64,000 bases of DNA from Hoeflea_A sp039025395 (GTDB taxonomy: Bacteria; Pseudomonadota; Alphaproteobacteria; Rhizobiales; Rhizobiaceae), in the NCBI GenBank assembly GCA_039025395.1, contig JBCCOK010000002.1, positions 74,621 through 138,620 on the forward strand, in the 5' to 3' direction. The notes below the pieces were generated by a model. It was not told the origin of the DNA and did no database searches. It saw nothing but the letters and a program-made list of their open reading frames with translations. The position numbers and the translations under genes were made by a program. Shown in pieces: positions 8,899-17,228 of the stretch. Numbering within the stretch: position 1 is the first letter of the stretch; the number at the start of each line of letters is the position of its first letter.

Positions 8899-9969
8899 AT
8901 GAATTCGCTAATCGCACAAGGCTATGGTGATGGCAAAGCGCCGGCACCGGCGCGGGAACCGAACAGGCCGCGTGCAATGACCGAGACTGCCAGTCAGCAT
9001 GTCACCGTCTTCCATCGATCCCGGTTGCTCGATATCGACTCGGCCGAGATCATCGTGACTGTACCGACCTTCCGCCGGCCGGAACAACTAATGAGAACGC
9101 TACACTCGATTGAGGCGCAGGATTTCGACCGTTCCTACTGCGTTGTGGTCGTCGACAACGACCCCGAGCGGCTGCAAGGTGCAAAATCAGCTGCCGCTTT
9201 CCTTGACACAAGCGAGCTGCAAGGGCTTGTCATCGTCGCCCATCAGCGCGGCAACTGCCACGCCTATAACGCCGCATGGAAAATGGTGCGGGAAACCTTT
9301 GCGAACTACAACGCCATCGCGGTGATCGACGATGATGAGGAGGCCGGTTCGGGATGGCTCCGTAATCTGTGCGAAACAGCCGAACGCTTCAGTGTCGATA
9401 TTGTCGGCGCGCCGCAGATACCAGTCTTCGAATCGGCGCGGTCGCAATGGCTCGGCTTCCATCCGGTCTTTGCCCCGCCCTACAGTTCAACCGGTCGCGT
9501 ACCAATCCTTTATTCCTCCGGCAATGCGTTGATCGCACGCCAGGTGCTTGAATCGATGCCAATGCCCTATCTTGATCCGGCGTTCAACTTCATCGGCGGC
9601 GGCGACAGCGACTTTTACAGCCGCGCGCAAGAGCGTGGTTTTCTGTTTGCGTGGTGCGCAACGGCGCAGGTCTATGAAGCGGTGCCGGAAAGGCGTGTAT
9701 CGGCATCGTGGCTGACGGCTCGCAGCCAGCGCGAGGGCGCTATTTCGGCACTGATCGAAACCCGCCGATGGCCTGGCGCCTCAGGTCGCTTCAAGACGAT
9801 CAGCAAGTCGCTGCTGATGCTCGCCGCCTCACCGCTGCGGGCCGCGCGCCTGGCGATGAAAAGCCGGTCGCCGGCGATCGGCAGCTACTACATCCACGTT
9901 GCTATCGGGCGACTGTTGGCCGAATTCGGTCATGTGAACGAGCAATACCGGAATCCGGAAGTCAACTAG
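8899..9969 (+). CDS. GT2 family glycosyltransferase
   Basis: The 356-residue protein has a GT-A fold. IIVTVPTFRRPEQLMRTL marks the nucleotide-binding strand (~50), VVVVDNDP the next strand, and VIDDDEEAGSGW (~143) the DxD metal and donor site. FNFIGGGDSDFYSRAQERG (~232) matches the acceptor-side ED/DxDF region. A C-terminal helical segment contains a hydrophobic stretch near 318-335. GT2 enzymes use NDP-sugars to extend the repeat unit at the cytoplasmic membrane. An ATG at 8977 would shorten the protein by 26 residues and puts the start closer to the fold. It is transcribed divergently from the GT4 gene and marks the right end of the polysaccharide locus. Confidence 0.85.
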   Translation: MNSLIAQGYGDGKAPAPAREPNRPRAMTETASQHVTVFHRSRLLDIDSAEIIVTVPTFRRPEQLMRTLHSIEAQDFDRSYCVVVVDNDPERLQGAKSAAAFLDTSELQGLVIVAHQRGNCHAYNAAWKMVRETFANYNAIAVIDDDEEAGSGWLRNLCETAERFSVDIVGAPQIPVFESARSQWLGFHPVFAPPYSSTGRVPILYSSGNALIARQVLESMPMPYLDPAFNFIGGGDSDFYSRAQERGFLFAWCATAQVYEAVPERRVSASWLTARSQREGAISALIETRRWPGASGRFKTISKSLLMLAASPLRAARLAMKSRSPAIGSYYIHVAIGRLLAEFGHVNEQYRNPEVN

Positions 9970-9997
9970 AGAATGCGCTGACCGCCTAAACTGCGCT

Positions 9998-10957
9998 TCA
10001 AGCCTTCATCTGAAGATCAGCGCCCGGTTTGGCAATCCACGCGCCGTCTTTGATCATCGCTGCAATCTCCGTCGTGAGGATATCCACAACGGCGCTTGCA
10101 GCGCGGGTATTGGATCGTTCGGGGGGGAGCCCCAGCAGGATATCGCGCCAGAGCCCTGCCGGTTCAACGGTCCGTGCTTCGATTGTTCCTGACCGGATTT
10201 CTTCCACCAAGGACGCGCGCGGCAGGAAGCCGTGGCAAACGCCGGACATCACCATCGACTTGGTGGCGAAATAGGAATCGACTTCGTGGGCGATGGTCAA
10301 CAGCGCACCGGCTTTCTTGGCCGCGTTTTCGATCAGGCGCCGCAGGGCGTAGAGACGCCCTGGCAAGACCAGAGGGAGCGATGCAAGCTCATCGAAGCTG
10401 ATACTGTTCCCTTTGCCGGCAAGACTGCCCGGCGCGCTGATGAAGACCACTTCTTCCCTGAGCAGTTCCTTGCAGCGTATATGCAGGTCGCTTGCCGGAC
10501 CGTAGAGAAAGGAGATATCGACCTCGCCGCGCTGCATCCATTCGATGATGTCGACCGAATAGCCTTCGCGAATACGCAGCGTGACATTCGGATACTTCTC
10601 CGCAACGCGAGAAACCAGGCGGGCTGCGATTACAATGGCCACTGTCGGCATCACCGCAAGGCCAACGCTGCCGCTGATCTCTGAATGTGTTGACTGAACG
10701 TCCTGCATTGTCGTTTCAAGCTGGCGGACGATACCGGAAACGCGGCGCAGAAGATCTGAGCCCGCCTCTGTCAGTTCCATGCCTCGTATGTGGCGCTCGA
10801 ACAGCGGTACACCGACATGGTGCTCGAGCAGCTTGATCTGGCGCGACAGTGCGGGCTGCGCGATCCGAAGCCGATCCGACGCCCGGCTCAATGAACCGCT
10901 CTCGGCAACACAGATAAACGTCTTCAACTGCCTTAGATCCACAAGACCATCCTTCAC
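9998..10957 (-). CDS. LysR family transcriptional regulator
   Basis: This is a typical-length LysR protein (319 residues). The N-terminal winged HTH (LRQLKTFICVAESGSLSRAS, then RIAQPALSRQIKLLE) has the Nac/CbbR-like recognition helix. The C-terminal periplasmic-binding-like domain starts near residue 95 and should bind the effector. The listed first codon is GTG at 10957; another GTG at 10942, five codons in and preceded by AAGGA, is an equally good start. It diverges from the aldo/keto reductase gene, so by the family's usual habit it probably controls that gene from the 10958-11150 interval, where an A+T-rich near-palindrome runs from about 10982 to 11000. Confidence 0.9.
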   Translation of the reverse strand: MKDGLVDLRQLKTFICVAESGSLSRASDRLRIAQPALSRQIKLLEHHVGVPLFERHIRGMELTEAGSDLLRRVSGIVRQLETTMQDVQSTHSEISGSVGLAVMPTVAIVIAARLVSRVAEKYPNVTLRIREGYSVDIIEWMQRGEVDISFLYGPASDLHIRCKELLREEVVFISAPGSLAGKGNSISFDELASLPLVLPGRLYALRRLIENAAKKAGALLTIAHEVDSYFATKSMVMSGVCHGFLPRASLVEEIRSGTIEARTVEPAGLWRDILLGLPPERSNTRAASAVVDILTTEIAAMIKDGAWIAKPGADLQMKA

Positions 10958-11150
10958 GATCGGTTATCGAAAAGGACACTCTATAGAAATTTTTGATATA
11001 TTCCACGGACAAGGAATGAGACAAAACGCTGCTACGGCTGGACATAAGCAGCATCGTGATTGTTATGTGGTTTACAGATTTGAAGTTCCGTTCCGGGAGC
11101 GCTGCGAATATGGATGGACGCTTCAAATTCATGAGCGGAGGAAAATACGC

Positions 11151-12185
11151 ATGGATGCCGCCGAAACTGTTCTTTTGAATGCACGAGCACCTGTCCGATT
11201 GACGCGCATGGGATTTGGCGGCGCACCATTGGGTAACCTTTATCGTAAGGTCGAAGAGGCCGATGCGCAGGCCGCGCTTAGTGCAGCATATGATGCTGGC
11301 ATCCGTTACTTTGACACAGCTCCGCAATATGGGCTCGGCATTTCCGAAATGCGTTTCGGCAGAGCAATCGAGCGGTTCGGGCGGGACAATATCAGGCTGT
11401 CGACCAAGATCGGACGGCTGCTGGTCGATTGCGAACCAGAGGACGTGACACCTGAAGCGTTTGTTGACGTTCCGCAGAAGAGGATCGTTTTCGACTACAG
11501 CTATGACGGCGTCATGCGCAGTTATGAAGCAAGCCGTACGAGGCTTGCCGTCAAGAACGCGGATATCCTCCTCGTTCATGATGTCGATGTATTCTCACAG
11601 GGTTCGCAGGCGGCCAGTGATGCTCGGGTGCGGCAACTCTTCGACGACGGGGGCTATCGTGCATTGACCGAGTTGCGCGATGCGGGAGACATCGCCGCGA
11701 TCGGGGCCGGCGTCAATGAATGGGAGGTCTGCGAAAAGCTGATGGGCCTCGGCGATTTCGATGCGTTTCTGCTCGCGGGCCGCTACACGCTGCTAGAGCA
11801 GGAGGCGCTTGGGAGCTTCTTGCCGCTGTGTGTCGAGCGCGATGTCGGTATCATTCTCGGCGGACCCTACAATTCCGGAATTCTCGCAACCGGAGCCGTA
11901 GCGGGCGCTACCTACAACTACAGGAAAGCGCCAGAACACATTCTGGAGAAGGTTCGACGGATTGAGACCGTGTGTGTGAAGCATGGTGTTCCGCTGATGG
12001 CCGCCGCCCTGCAATTCGTACTCGGCCATCCAGCCGTCCGCACCGTGATACCGGGCGGCGTTTCGGCGGCTCAGGTCAATACAAATGTGGCAATGCTTGA
12101 AACGCCTGTTCCTGCTTTGCTGTGGTCCGATCTCAGGTCTGAAGGCCTGATCCGCAGAGATGCACCCTTGCCGGAAGAAGACTGA
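11151..12185 (+). CDS. Aldo/keto reductase, aldose/pyridoxal 4-dehydrogenase-like
   Basis: The start is set by GGAGG at 11137-11141, nine bases ahead of the ATG at 11151, giving 344 residues; an upstream open frame reaching 10779 only shadows the LysR gene. AKR landmarks: RMGFGGAPLGNLY at the start, YFDTAPQYGLG with catalytic Asp and Tyr (~60), LSTKIGRLL with catalytic Lys (~86), and LLVHDVDVF with the His (~143). The long form and overall pattern match D-threo-aldose 1-dehydrogenase / L-fucose dehydrogenase / pyridoxal 4-dehydrogenase relatives. The reaction is likely NAD(P)-dependent oxidation of an aldose or aldehyde in the cytosol. The divergent LysR gene is the probable regulator. Confidence 0.87.
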   Translation: MDAAETVLLNARAPVRLTRMGFGGAPLGNLYRKVEEADAQAALSAAYDAGIRYFDTAPQYGLGISEMRFGRAIERFGRDNIRLSTKIGRLLVDCEPEDVTPEAFVDVPQKRIVFDYSYDGVMRSYEASRTRLAVKNADILLVHDVDVFSQGSQAASDARVRQLFDDGGYRALTELRDAGDIAAIGAGVNEWEVCEKLMGLGDFDAFLLAGRYTLLEQEALGSFLPLCVERDVGIILGGPYNSGILATGAVAGATYNYRKAPEHILEKVRRIETVCVKHGVPLMAAALQFVLGHPAVRTVIPGGVSAAQVNTNVAMLETPVPALLWSDLRSEGLIRRDAPLPEED

Positions 12186-12502
12186 AGCGGCGCGCGTCCT
12201 GGCGAGCATCCATCCCCGGCTCTCATTCGTCCGGCATGGGCACCAGGAATATCAACAGCCACCGATTGAAGTTGGTTCGATTGGCATCAGTACGAATGAC
12301 TGGCGATTCAACCAAAACCAGCCGCATCATCCCCAGAAAACGACTGTGTTTCATACATTTGTATGATGACCGTATCTGTTTCGACCCGCTAGGGTGAAGC
12401 AAAATACAACTCTGGGGTGATTTTGGGGGATTTTTCCAGATGATTGAGTTTGGGTGCCGCAAGGGCGCTGGGCGCCGGATATTATTACCAGAACAAAACG
12501 GG
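12186..12502. other. Intergenic region upstream of the beta-barrel gene
   Basis: There are 317 bp without a convincing gene between the aldo/keto reductase stop and the beta-barrel start. The only structure seen is the palindrome at 12351-12366, listed separately. The remainder probably contains the promoter and 5' leader of the downstream gene. Confidence 0.5.
12351..12366. promoter_or_regulatory. Perfect palindrome TCATACA-TT-TGTATGA, candidate operator
   Basis: The two 7-bp arms are exact reverse complements around a 2-bp centre. The site lies in A+T-rich DNA about 136 bp upstream of the beta-barrel gene's ATG, a plausible position for a repressor or activator of that gene. The binding protein is not known. 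Confidence 0.45.
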
Positions 12503-13978
12503 ATGCCAAGGGCAATGTCCACTCGGATCACTGCAGGCTTTTGCCTGTGCGTGCTCGTCACCAGTCCTGCATTGGCACAATCACCCTCTTCTTACCCATC
12601 ACCTTTACCGTACTACGACTCGGATCAAACGAAGATCAACAAGTCGGCGGGCAATTTCTTTTTCAATTTTATGTTCGGTTCAAATACCGGTCCGACACGG
12701 TTTGGACCGTGGCGCGACGATGCTGCGGCTGCGACCGACGCGATTGATGAGGACGCGCGGACAATTGAGCTTCTGGAAGAACAGAAACGTCTGGCGGAAA
12801 AGACGAGGCGTGAGTTGAAACAAGCGAAACGTAGACGCGAGTCTATTTCCGAGGACGATTTCCGCAATGCTTTGAACCCCCTGGAAGACCTTGGTTCTGT
12901 TCTGTTCGGGTCCTACGAAGAAGCTCTGGTCAGAAGATCCAGGGCGGAAAGCGCCAGGCGGATAAACGAGCTAAACGAGGATCTGAGACGCATAGAGCGA
13001 CGGATAGAGACGCTGGAGGGCCAGTTGGACGACAGCGCCATTCCTCAGCTGGCTCCGATCGTCGTCCTTGCCTATGGGAATGAGGGCGGGCCCGGCCAGG
13101 CCTCTACGGCGCCTGAGAGCATTGTGGCCCTTGACACGCTTTCAGGCGGTTACAACGCCGATCTTGCAGGCCTTTCGGGACGTTCGTCGGCACAGTCCGA
13201 CGCCTATGGGACGCAATTCTTTGTCAGCGGCAATGTCTCGTTTCTCGATGACAGTTCGAGCGCTGACCGCGACGGCCATGTCGGCCAAATTTCACTGACA
13301 GCCGCGCGCAGACTCACTCCGCGTTTTGCCCTGTCCGGCAGCCTCACGGTGCGCCGCGGCGAATACAATATCGACACCGTCCAGTCGAGCAACGACTATG
13401 TGGGCTTTGCCGCTTCCGCATCAGGCGCCTACCGACTGAACCGGAACCTCAGCCTCTTCGGGGGCGCGTCCATCGAGCGCGGCAATTTCGATACGACACT
13501 CTCAACGACGACCGGATCCTATGACGCAACAGCCGCCGCACTTGTCGCCGGTATCGAGGGCGTCTATGGGGCAAACGGCTTCGTGCTGCAGCCACAGGCA
13601 ATGCTCTCCTATGTATATTACGACCTCGAGGGTTATACGGATTCGGCCGGAACGGTTGTTCCCGGCCAGAACGACGGAACGGGTCTCTTCAATGCTGCGC
13701 TGACCGTGTCGCGGCCCCTGCCCGGCGATGGCAGCCTGACAAGCTGGCTGCCCTACGCAACGGCCCGCTTCCTCTACAATTTCGAAGACACTGGGCCTGT
13801 TGTGCTGCCGCTGGCCAGTTTCGATGACGGGCAGACCTTCGCGACCATCGGCGTGGGCGCCATGTTCCGCTTCGACAATGGCGGCGAGGCCGGGCTCGGC
13901 CTCAGCTACACGGACGCGCTTGACGGCGATCTCGGCGCTTTCACGGTCGGTGCACTGTTGACTCTGCCCCTTAATTGA
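12503..13978 (+). CDS. Outer-membrane beta-barrel protein with short coiled-coil passenger (autotransporter-like)
   Basis: From the ATG at 12503 (or 12515, four codons in) the protein has about 491 residues. A Sec signal peptide ends near SPALAQ. A ~60-residue linker follows, then a highly charged Glu/Arg/Lys segment (~75-175) with clear heptad character, most likely coiled coil. The last ~270 residues alternate polar and hydrophobic positions, with strands such as FALSGSLTVRRGEY, LSLFGGASIERGNF and the terminal FTVGALLTLPLN. This resembles an autotransporter beta-domain, though the final residue is Asn rather than the usual Phe/Trp. The passenger is far shorter than in classical autotransporters. 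A trimeric or anchoring role is possible; function unknown. Confidence 0.7.
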   Translation: MPRAMSTRITAGFCLCVLVTSPALAQSPSSYPSPLPYYDSDQTKINKSAGNFFFNFMFGSNTGPTRFGPWRDDAAAATDAIDEDARTIELLEEQKRLAEKTRRELKQAKRRRESISEDDFRNALNPLEDLGSVLFGSYEEALVRRSRAESARRINELNEDLRRIERRIETLEGQLDDSAIPQLAPIVVLAYGNEGGPGQASTAPESIVALDTLSGGYNADLAGLSGRSSAQSDAYGTQFFVSGNVSFLDDSSSADRDGHVGQISLTAARRLTPRFALSGSLTVRRGEYNIDTVQSSNDYVGFAASASGAYRLNRNLSLFGGASIERGNFDTTLSTTTGSYDATAAALVAGIEGVYGANGFVLQPQAMLSYVYYDLEGYTDSAGTVVPGQNDGTGLFNAALTVSRPLPGDGSLTSWLPYATARFLYNFEDTGPVVLPLASFDDGQTFATIGVGAMFRFDNGGEAGLGLSYTDALDGDLGAFTVGALLTLPLN

Positions 13979-14030
13979 GCCGACGGCGATTGGCTGGCTT
14001 ACAGCATTCGCACCAACTGCCTCGTGGCGG

Positions 14031-14951
14031 TCAAATGCCGTTTCGGGGACTTTCCCATGGTGGCACGGTTCCGAAGACACCGCCCAGATAGTCGATAAGT
14101 GCGCGGATCTTAGGCGCGAGGTTCCGCTTTTGTGCGTAAATCGCAAGGATGTCGGAGCTTGTATCCTCATAGTCCGGAAAAAGGCGCACCAACCGACCAG
14201 CCCTGAGATCATCGTTGATGAGATAGGCTGACAGCCGCGCAATGCCGAGTCCCGCAAGTACAGCGTGGTAAATGCCGTCAGCGCTGTTGACGCGGCAGTT
14301 TCCGTCTAAAACGACTGCTTCATCGGTCGCCGGATCTTTCAGTCGCCAATCGTTCCAGCGCGCCACGGTCGAAAGCTGGATACAGTTGTGACCGGCGAGA
14401 TCCCGGAAGTGCCGCGGTTCTCCAACCTGCTCTAAATAGTGCGGCGCAGCACAGATAAACCTGCGGTTCCGGGCGAGTTTCTTTGCAATGACATTGTCAT
14501 CATCGACCTGTTCGCTGAAGCGGATGGCGAGGTCCACGCTGCCTTCGAAAACATCGACGCGGCGATCCGTGAGTTCCAGCGAGACGGAAACATCGGGGTA
14601 ACGGGATAGAAATGTCGGCATAATAGGCAAAAGCTGCGATTTGCCGAAGGCGACGGTTGATACCACGCGCAGCTCACCGCGCGGATGGTCATTCATCGAG
14701 GCTGCAAAGGACTCGGCTTCGCTGACCCGGTCTGTGAGTTCAACACACCTATTGAAAAACGCTTGCCCCTCTTCGGTCACGACAAGCCCAGCGTTTGACC
14801 GGCCGAGCAGCCGGACTCCAACCTTGTTTTCCAGATATCCGATCTGTCGGCTCACAGCAGAAGGCGTGTGCCCAAGTTCTCGGGCGGCAGCGGAAAAACT
14901 ACCTGCCTGGACAACCTGAGCAAACAGTATCATTTGGCTCGGAAGATCCAT
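14031..14951 (-). CDS. LysR family transcriptional regulator (AaeR/PecT-like clade)
   Basis: The protein has 306 residues. The N-terminal HTH (FAQVVQAGSFSAAARELG, then TPSAVSRQIGYLE) is followed by a linker and an effector domain with GELRVVSTVAFGKSQLLP (~92) and the SVDLAIRFSEQ motif (~145) typical of the large CrgA/AaeR-like clade. It diverges from the first DUF1127 gene, and the interval between them carries a pair of 10-bp direct repeats, so it may control the small proteins or itself. It is convergent with the beta-barrel gene. The effector cannot be inferred. Confidence 0.9.
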   Translation of the reverse strand: MDLPSQMILFAQVVQAGSFSAAARELGHTPSAVSRQIGYLENKVGVRLLGRSNAGLVVTEEGQAFFNRCVELTDRVSEAESFAASMNDHPRGELRVVSTVAFGKSQLLPIMPTFLSRYPDVSVSLELTDRRVDVFEGSVDLAIRFSEQVDDDNVIAKKLARNRRFICAAPHYLEQVGEPRHFRDLAGHNCIQLSTVARWNDWRLKDPATDEAVVLDGNCRVNSADGIYHAVLAGLGIARLSAYLINDDLRAGRLVRLFPDYEDTSSDILAIYAQKRNLAPKIRALIDYLGGVFGTVPPWESPRNGI

Positions 14952-15032
14952 GCATCTTTCCCCTGCTTTGCATTTCAGGAACAGCCCCTTTGACCAAGGG
15001 ACCGGTTTTCAATCTCCTCCGCTTTTGTGATT

Positions 15033-15061
15033 ATTGCAATGCAACATAAATATTGCAGTGC
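15033..15061. promoter_or_regulatory. Direct repeats ATTGCAATGC / ATTGCAGTGC, candidate LysR binding region
   Basis: Two nearly identical 10-mers start at 15033 and 15052, 19 bp apart (about two helical turns). They lie between the divergent LysR gene and the DUF1127 gene. The spacing would place bound subunits on one face of the DNA. There is no experimental support. Confidence 0.4.
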
Positions 15062-15142
15062 GTCAATCGCCTTTGCAGAATGCGGTCACCAACGGGACAA
15101 AGGGCAAAGGCAGGCGGCAACGTAACCCAAAGGACTAAAGAG

Positions 15143-15382
15143 ATGGCCTTTTTTTCTGCGCAGACTCTCAAATTCCATTGGCCTGACGAGGGCGCAATCA
15201 GCAAGGTTCTGGCCGATAGCCGCAGGTGGTTCGAGGAGGCACTGCAAAGGCGCAAAAGCTACAACCAGACCGTTTATGAGCTGTCGATCTGTTCCAATCG
15301 AAATCTCGCCGATATGGGAATATCAAGACAAGATATCCGCCGTCTTGCCCGCGAAGCCGCACAAGCCAAAATCCTGAGCTAG
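15143..15382 (+). CDS. DUF1127 domain protein (YjiS-like)
   Basis: From the ATG at 15143 this is a 79-residue protein. The C-terminal ~40 residues form the DUF1127 signature (RRKSYNQTVYELSICSNRNL, then ADMGISRQDIRRLA), an Arg-rich helical domain. The frame is open to 15053, but the added part has no family support. DUF1127 proteins in alphaproteobacteria have been linked to RNA metabolism and to phosphate and carbon homeostasis, and are often strongly regulated. It is followed 9 bp later by a second DUF1127 gene, which implies one transcript. The specific role here is unknown. Confidence 0.8.
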   Translation: MAFFSAQTLKFHWPDEGAISKVLADSRRWFEEALQRRKSYNQTVYELSICSNRNLADMGISRQDIRRLAREAAQAKILS

Positions 15383-15391
15383 GTCGTCAAC

Positions 15392-15670
15392 ATGGCTGAC
15401 ATCCTCGAATCCCGAAGCCGACCTGCCGACAAGAATGTGTTTGCAACGGATCGCGGCATAGGATCCGGCCGATCGCCATCGGATCAAGCAGCGCGCCCGG
15501 CGGTTTCCTCAATTGTACGGTGGTTTGGCCGAGTCGTACTCGCTGCCCAGTGCGGGCAAATGAGGCGCGTTCTCGAAAACATGCCGGATCATGTGCTCGA
15601 AGAAATAGGGATCGCACGCTCGCAAATTCACGACTACGCCCGATCCATCGTCTACGATCAGGATCCATAA
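15392..15670 (+). CDS. DUF1127 domain protein, second copy
   Basis: The protein has 92 residues. The first ~40 are polar and probably disordered. The remainder reads SSIVRWFGRVVLAA, then QMRRVLENMPDHVLEEIGIARSQI, the longer DUF1127 form in which a hydrophobic/aromatic helix precedes the DMPDxxLxDIGI signature. It is placed 9 bp after the first DUF1127 gene on the same strand. The two copies differ in length and N-terminus, so this is not a recent duplication. Function unknown beyond the family link to RNA-related regulation. Confidence 0.8.
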   Translation: MADILESRSRPADKNVFATDRGIGSGRSPSDQAARPAVSSIVRWFGRVVLAAQCGQMRRVLENMPDHVLEEIGIARSQIHDYARSIVYDQDP

Positions 15671-15786
15671 GGACTGGCACCCTTTCTGTCGTGAAGATTG
15701 CAATGGAAGCGATGAGGCAGAAGGGGGCGGATTGGCGCTCTTGCATATGCTGCGTACATCTATGCGATGTGGTACACAGGCCGTTA

Positions 15787-17115
15787 ATGACAAACGGCTT
15801 CACACGATCCAAGGCAGAAGGTCAGCCATCGATCCTTCCCATTTTGTCGGTCAATTTTGTCGGCACTCTCGGATTTTCCATCGTCGTTCCGTTCATGGTG
15901 TTTCTTGTCGCCGACTGGGGTGGCAACGCGATTGTCTATGGCGCGGTCGCATCGACCTATTCCGTTTTTCAGCTTATCGGTGCGCCCATCCTCGGACGGT
16001 GGTCTGACCGGATCGGGCGCCGCAAGGTGCTGCTGTTAAGTCAGTTCGGCACGATGGTTTCCTGGATCATCTTTCTGATCGCATTCACCCTGCCCGCCGA
16101 TGCCCTTTTTACAATCGATTCGGCCTTACTCGGGCAGTTCAGCCTGACGCTACCGCTTGTCGTTCTGTTTATCGCACGCGCCACGGACGGTCTGACGGGC
16201 GGCAATGTTTCGGTTGCCAATGCCTATCTGGCCGACATCACCGATGACGCGCATAGAACGGAGCATTTCGGCCGCATGGCTATGTCGACGAATGTCGGTT
16301 TCATTCTCGGTCCGGCACTGGCCGGGCTGCTGGGTGCGACCGTGCTTGGCGAGATTCTCCCGGTGGCAGCAGCACTTGGGATTTCGGTCGTTGCCACCCT
16401 TCTGATCCTGCTCGGGCTGAAGGAAAGCGGCCATCATGTTCTGAGCAAAAAACCCGGCCTTAACAATGCCTGCAAGGTTTTTGGCCAGGAAACCAAGGAG
16501 TGCTACAAGCTGGAGGGGTGCGACGAGACAAAGAATACGCAGATCATGCGGCTGCCTCAAATGCCTGCGCTTTTGACCGTCAATTTTCTTGTCATGCTCG
16601 GGTTCAGTTTCTTCTATGTTTCCTTTCCGATCCATGCGGCGCTGCGTCTTGAGTGGACGGTGACAGATACAGGGATCTATTTCGCAGTCCTGAGCCTGTG
16701 GATGGTCGTCGTTCAAGGGCCGTTGCTTGCGTGGCTGTCAAAAACAGTGCCTGAAAGAGCGCTCGTCGGCGGTGGCGGTCTGGTTCTTGCCGCCGGATTT
16801 GCCTTGCTGTTGTCGGGCTGGTTGCCCGTCATTTATCTCGGAGCCGTGCTGATTGCGCTGGGCAACGGGCTGATGTGGCCGACTTTCACTGCCCTTCTTT
16901 CAAAACAGGCGGGCGATCGGTTTCAGGGCGCGGTACAGGGATTTGCCAGCAGCCTTGGCGCGGCTGCAAGCATCGTCGGCCTGATCGGCGGCGGCCTGCT
17001 TTATACCTGGTTCGGACCCTGGGTGTTTGTCCTTTCGGCCTGCGTTATCGCCCTTGCGGCATTAATGGCGGCCGGGATTGGACGAAGCGACCAGCCGGCC
17101 GTAGCTACCGTTTAG
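15787..17115 (+). CDS. MFS transporter, TetA/multidrug-efflux-like
   Basis: The ATG at 15787 gives 442 residues. The frame is open upstream to 15520, but those residues overlap the DUF1127 gene. Family motif A is present (GRWSDRIGRRKVLL, ~70), as is the motif-C-like GFILGPALAGLLG in TM5, with about twelve TM segments in all. It should be a proton-coupled inner-membrane exporter. The central cytoplasmic loop (about 213-252) is unusual: it has His-His and three Cys (C229, C239, C245) in a polar Lys/Glu-rich stretch, suggesting metal binding or redox sensing. Substrate unknown. It is upstream of, and on the same strand as, the ABC/FtsX trio, separated by 113 bp. Confidence 0.82.
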   Translation: MTNGFTRSKAEGQPSILPILSVNFVGTLGFSIVVPFMVFLVADWGGNAIVYGAVASTYSVFQLIGAPILGRWSDRIGRRKVLLLSQFGTMVSWIIFLIAFTLPADALFTIDSALLGQFSLTLPLVVLFIARATDGLTGGNVSVANAYLADITDDAHRTEHFGRMAMSTNVGFILGPALAGLLGATVLGEILPVAAALGISVVATLLILLGLKESGHHVLSKKPGLNNACKVFGQETKECYKLEGCDETKNTQIMRLPQMPALLTVNFLVMLGFSFFYVSFPIHAALRLEWTVTDTGIYFAVLSLWMVVVQGPLLAWLSKTVPERALVGGGGLVLAAGFALLLSGWLPVIYLGAVLIALGNGLMWPTFTALLSKQAGDRFQGAVQGFASSLGAAASIVGLIGGGLLYTWFGPWVFVLSACVIALAALMAAGIGRSDQPAVATV

Positions 17116-17228
17116 GCCGGATTTCTCACTTGGATCAGTTCGCCGCCGCGAATTTCGCGCCGAATGCTTCAATCCTGCGTATCGGCGCTCTAACTTATGA
17201 GGCTGCGCAAACCAAAATCGGACCGACA

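Noticed and set aside
10779..11150. Long N-terminal extension of the aldo/keto reductase
   Set aside because: It overlaps the divergent LysR gene and its promoter region; the ATG at 11151 has a strong GGAGG site and the family N-terminus.
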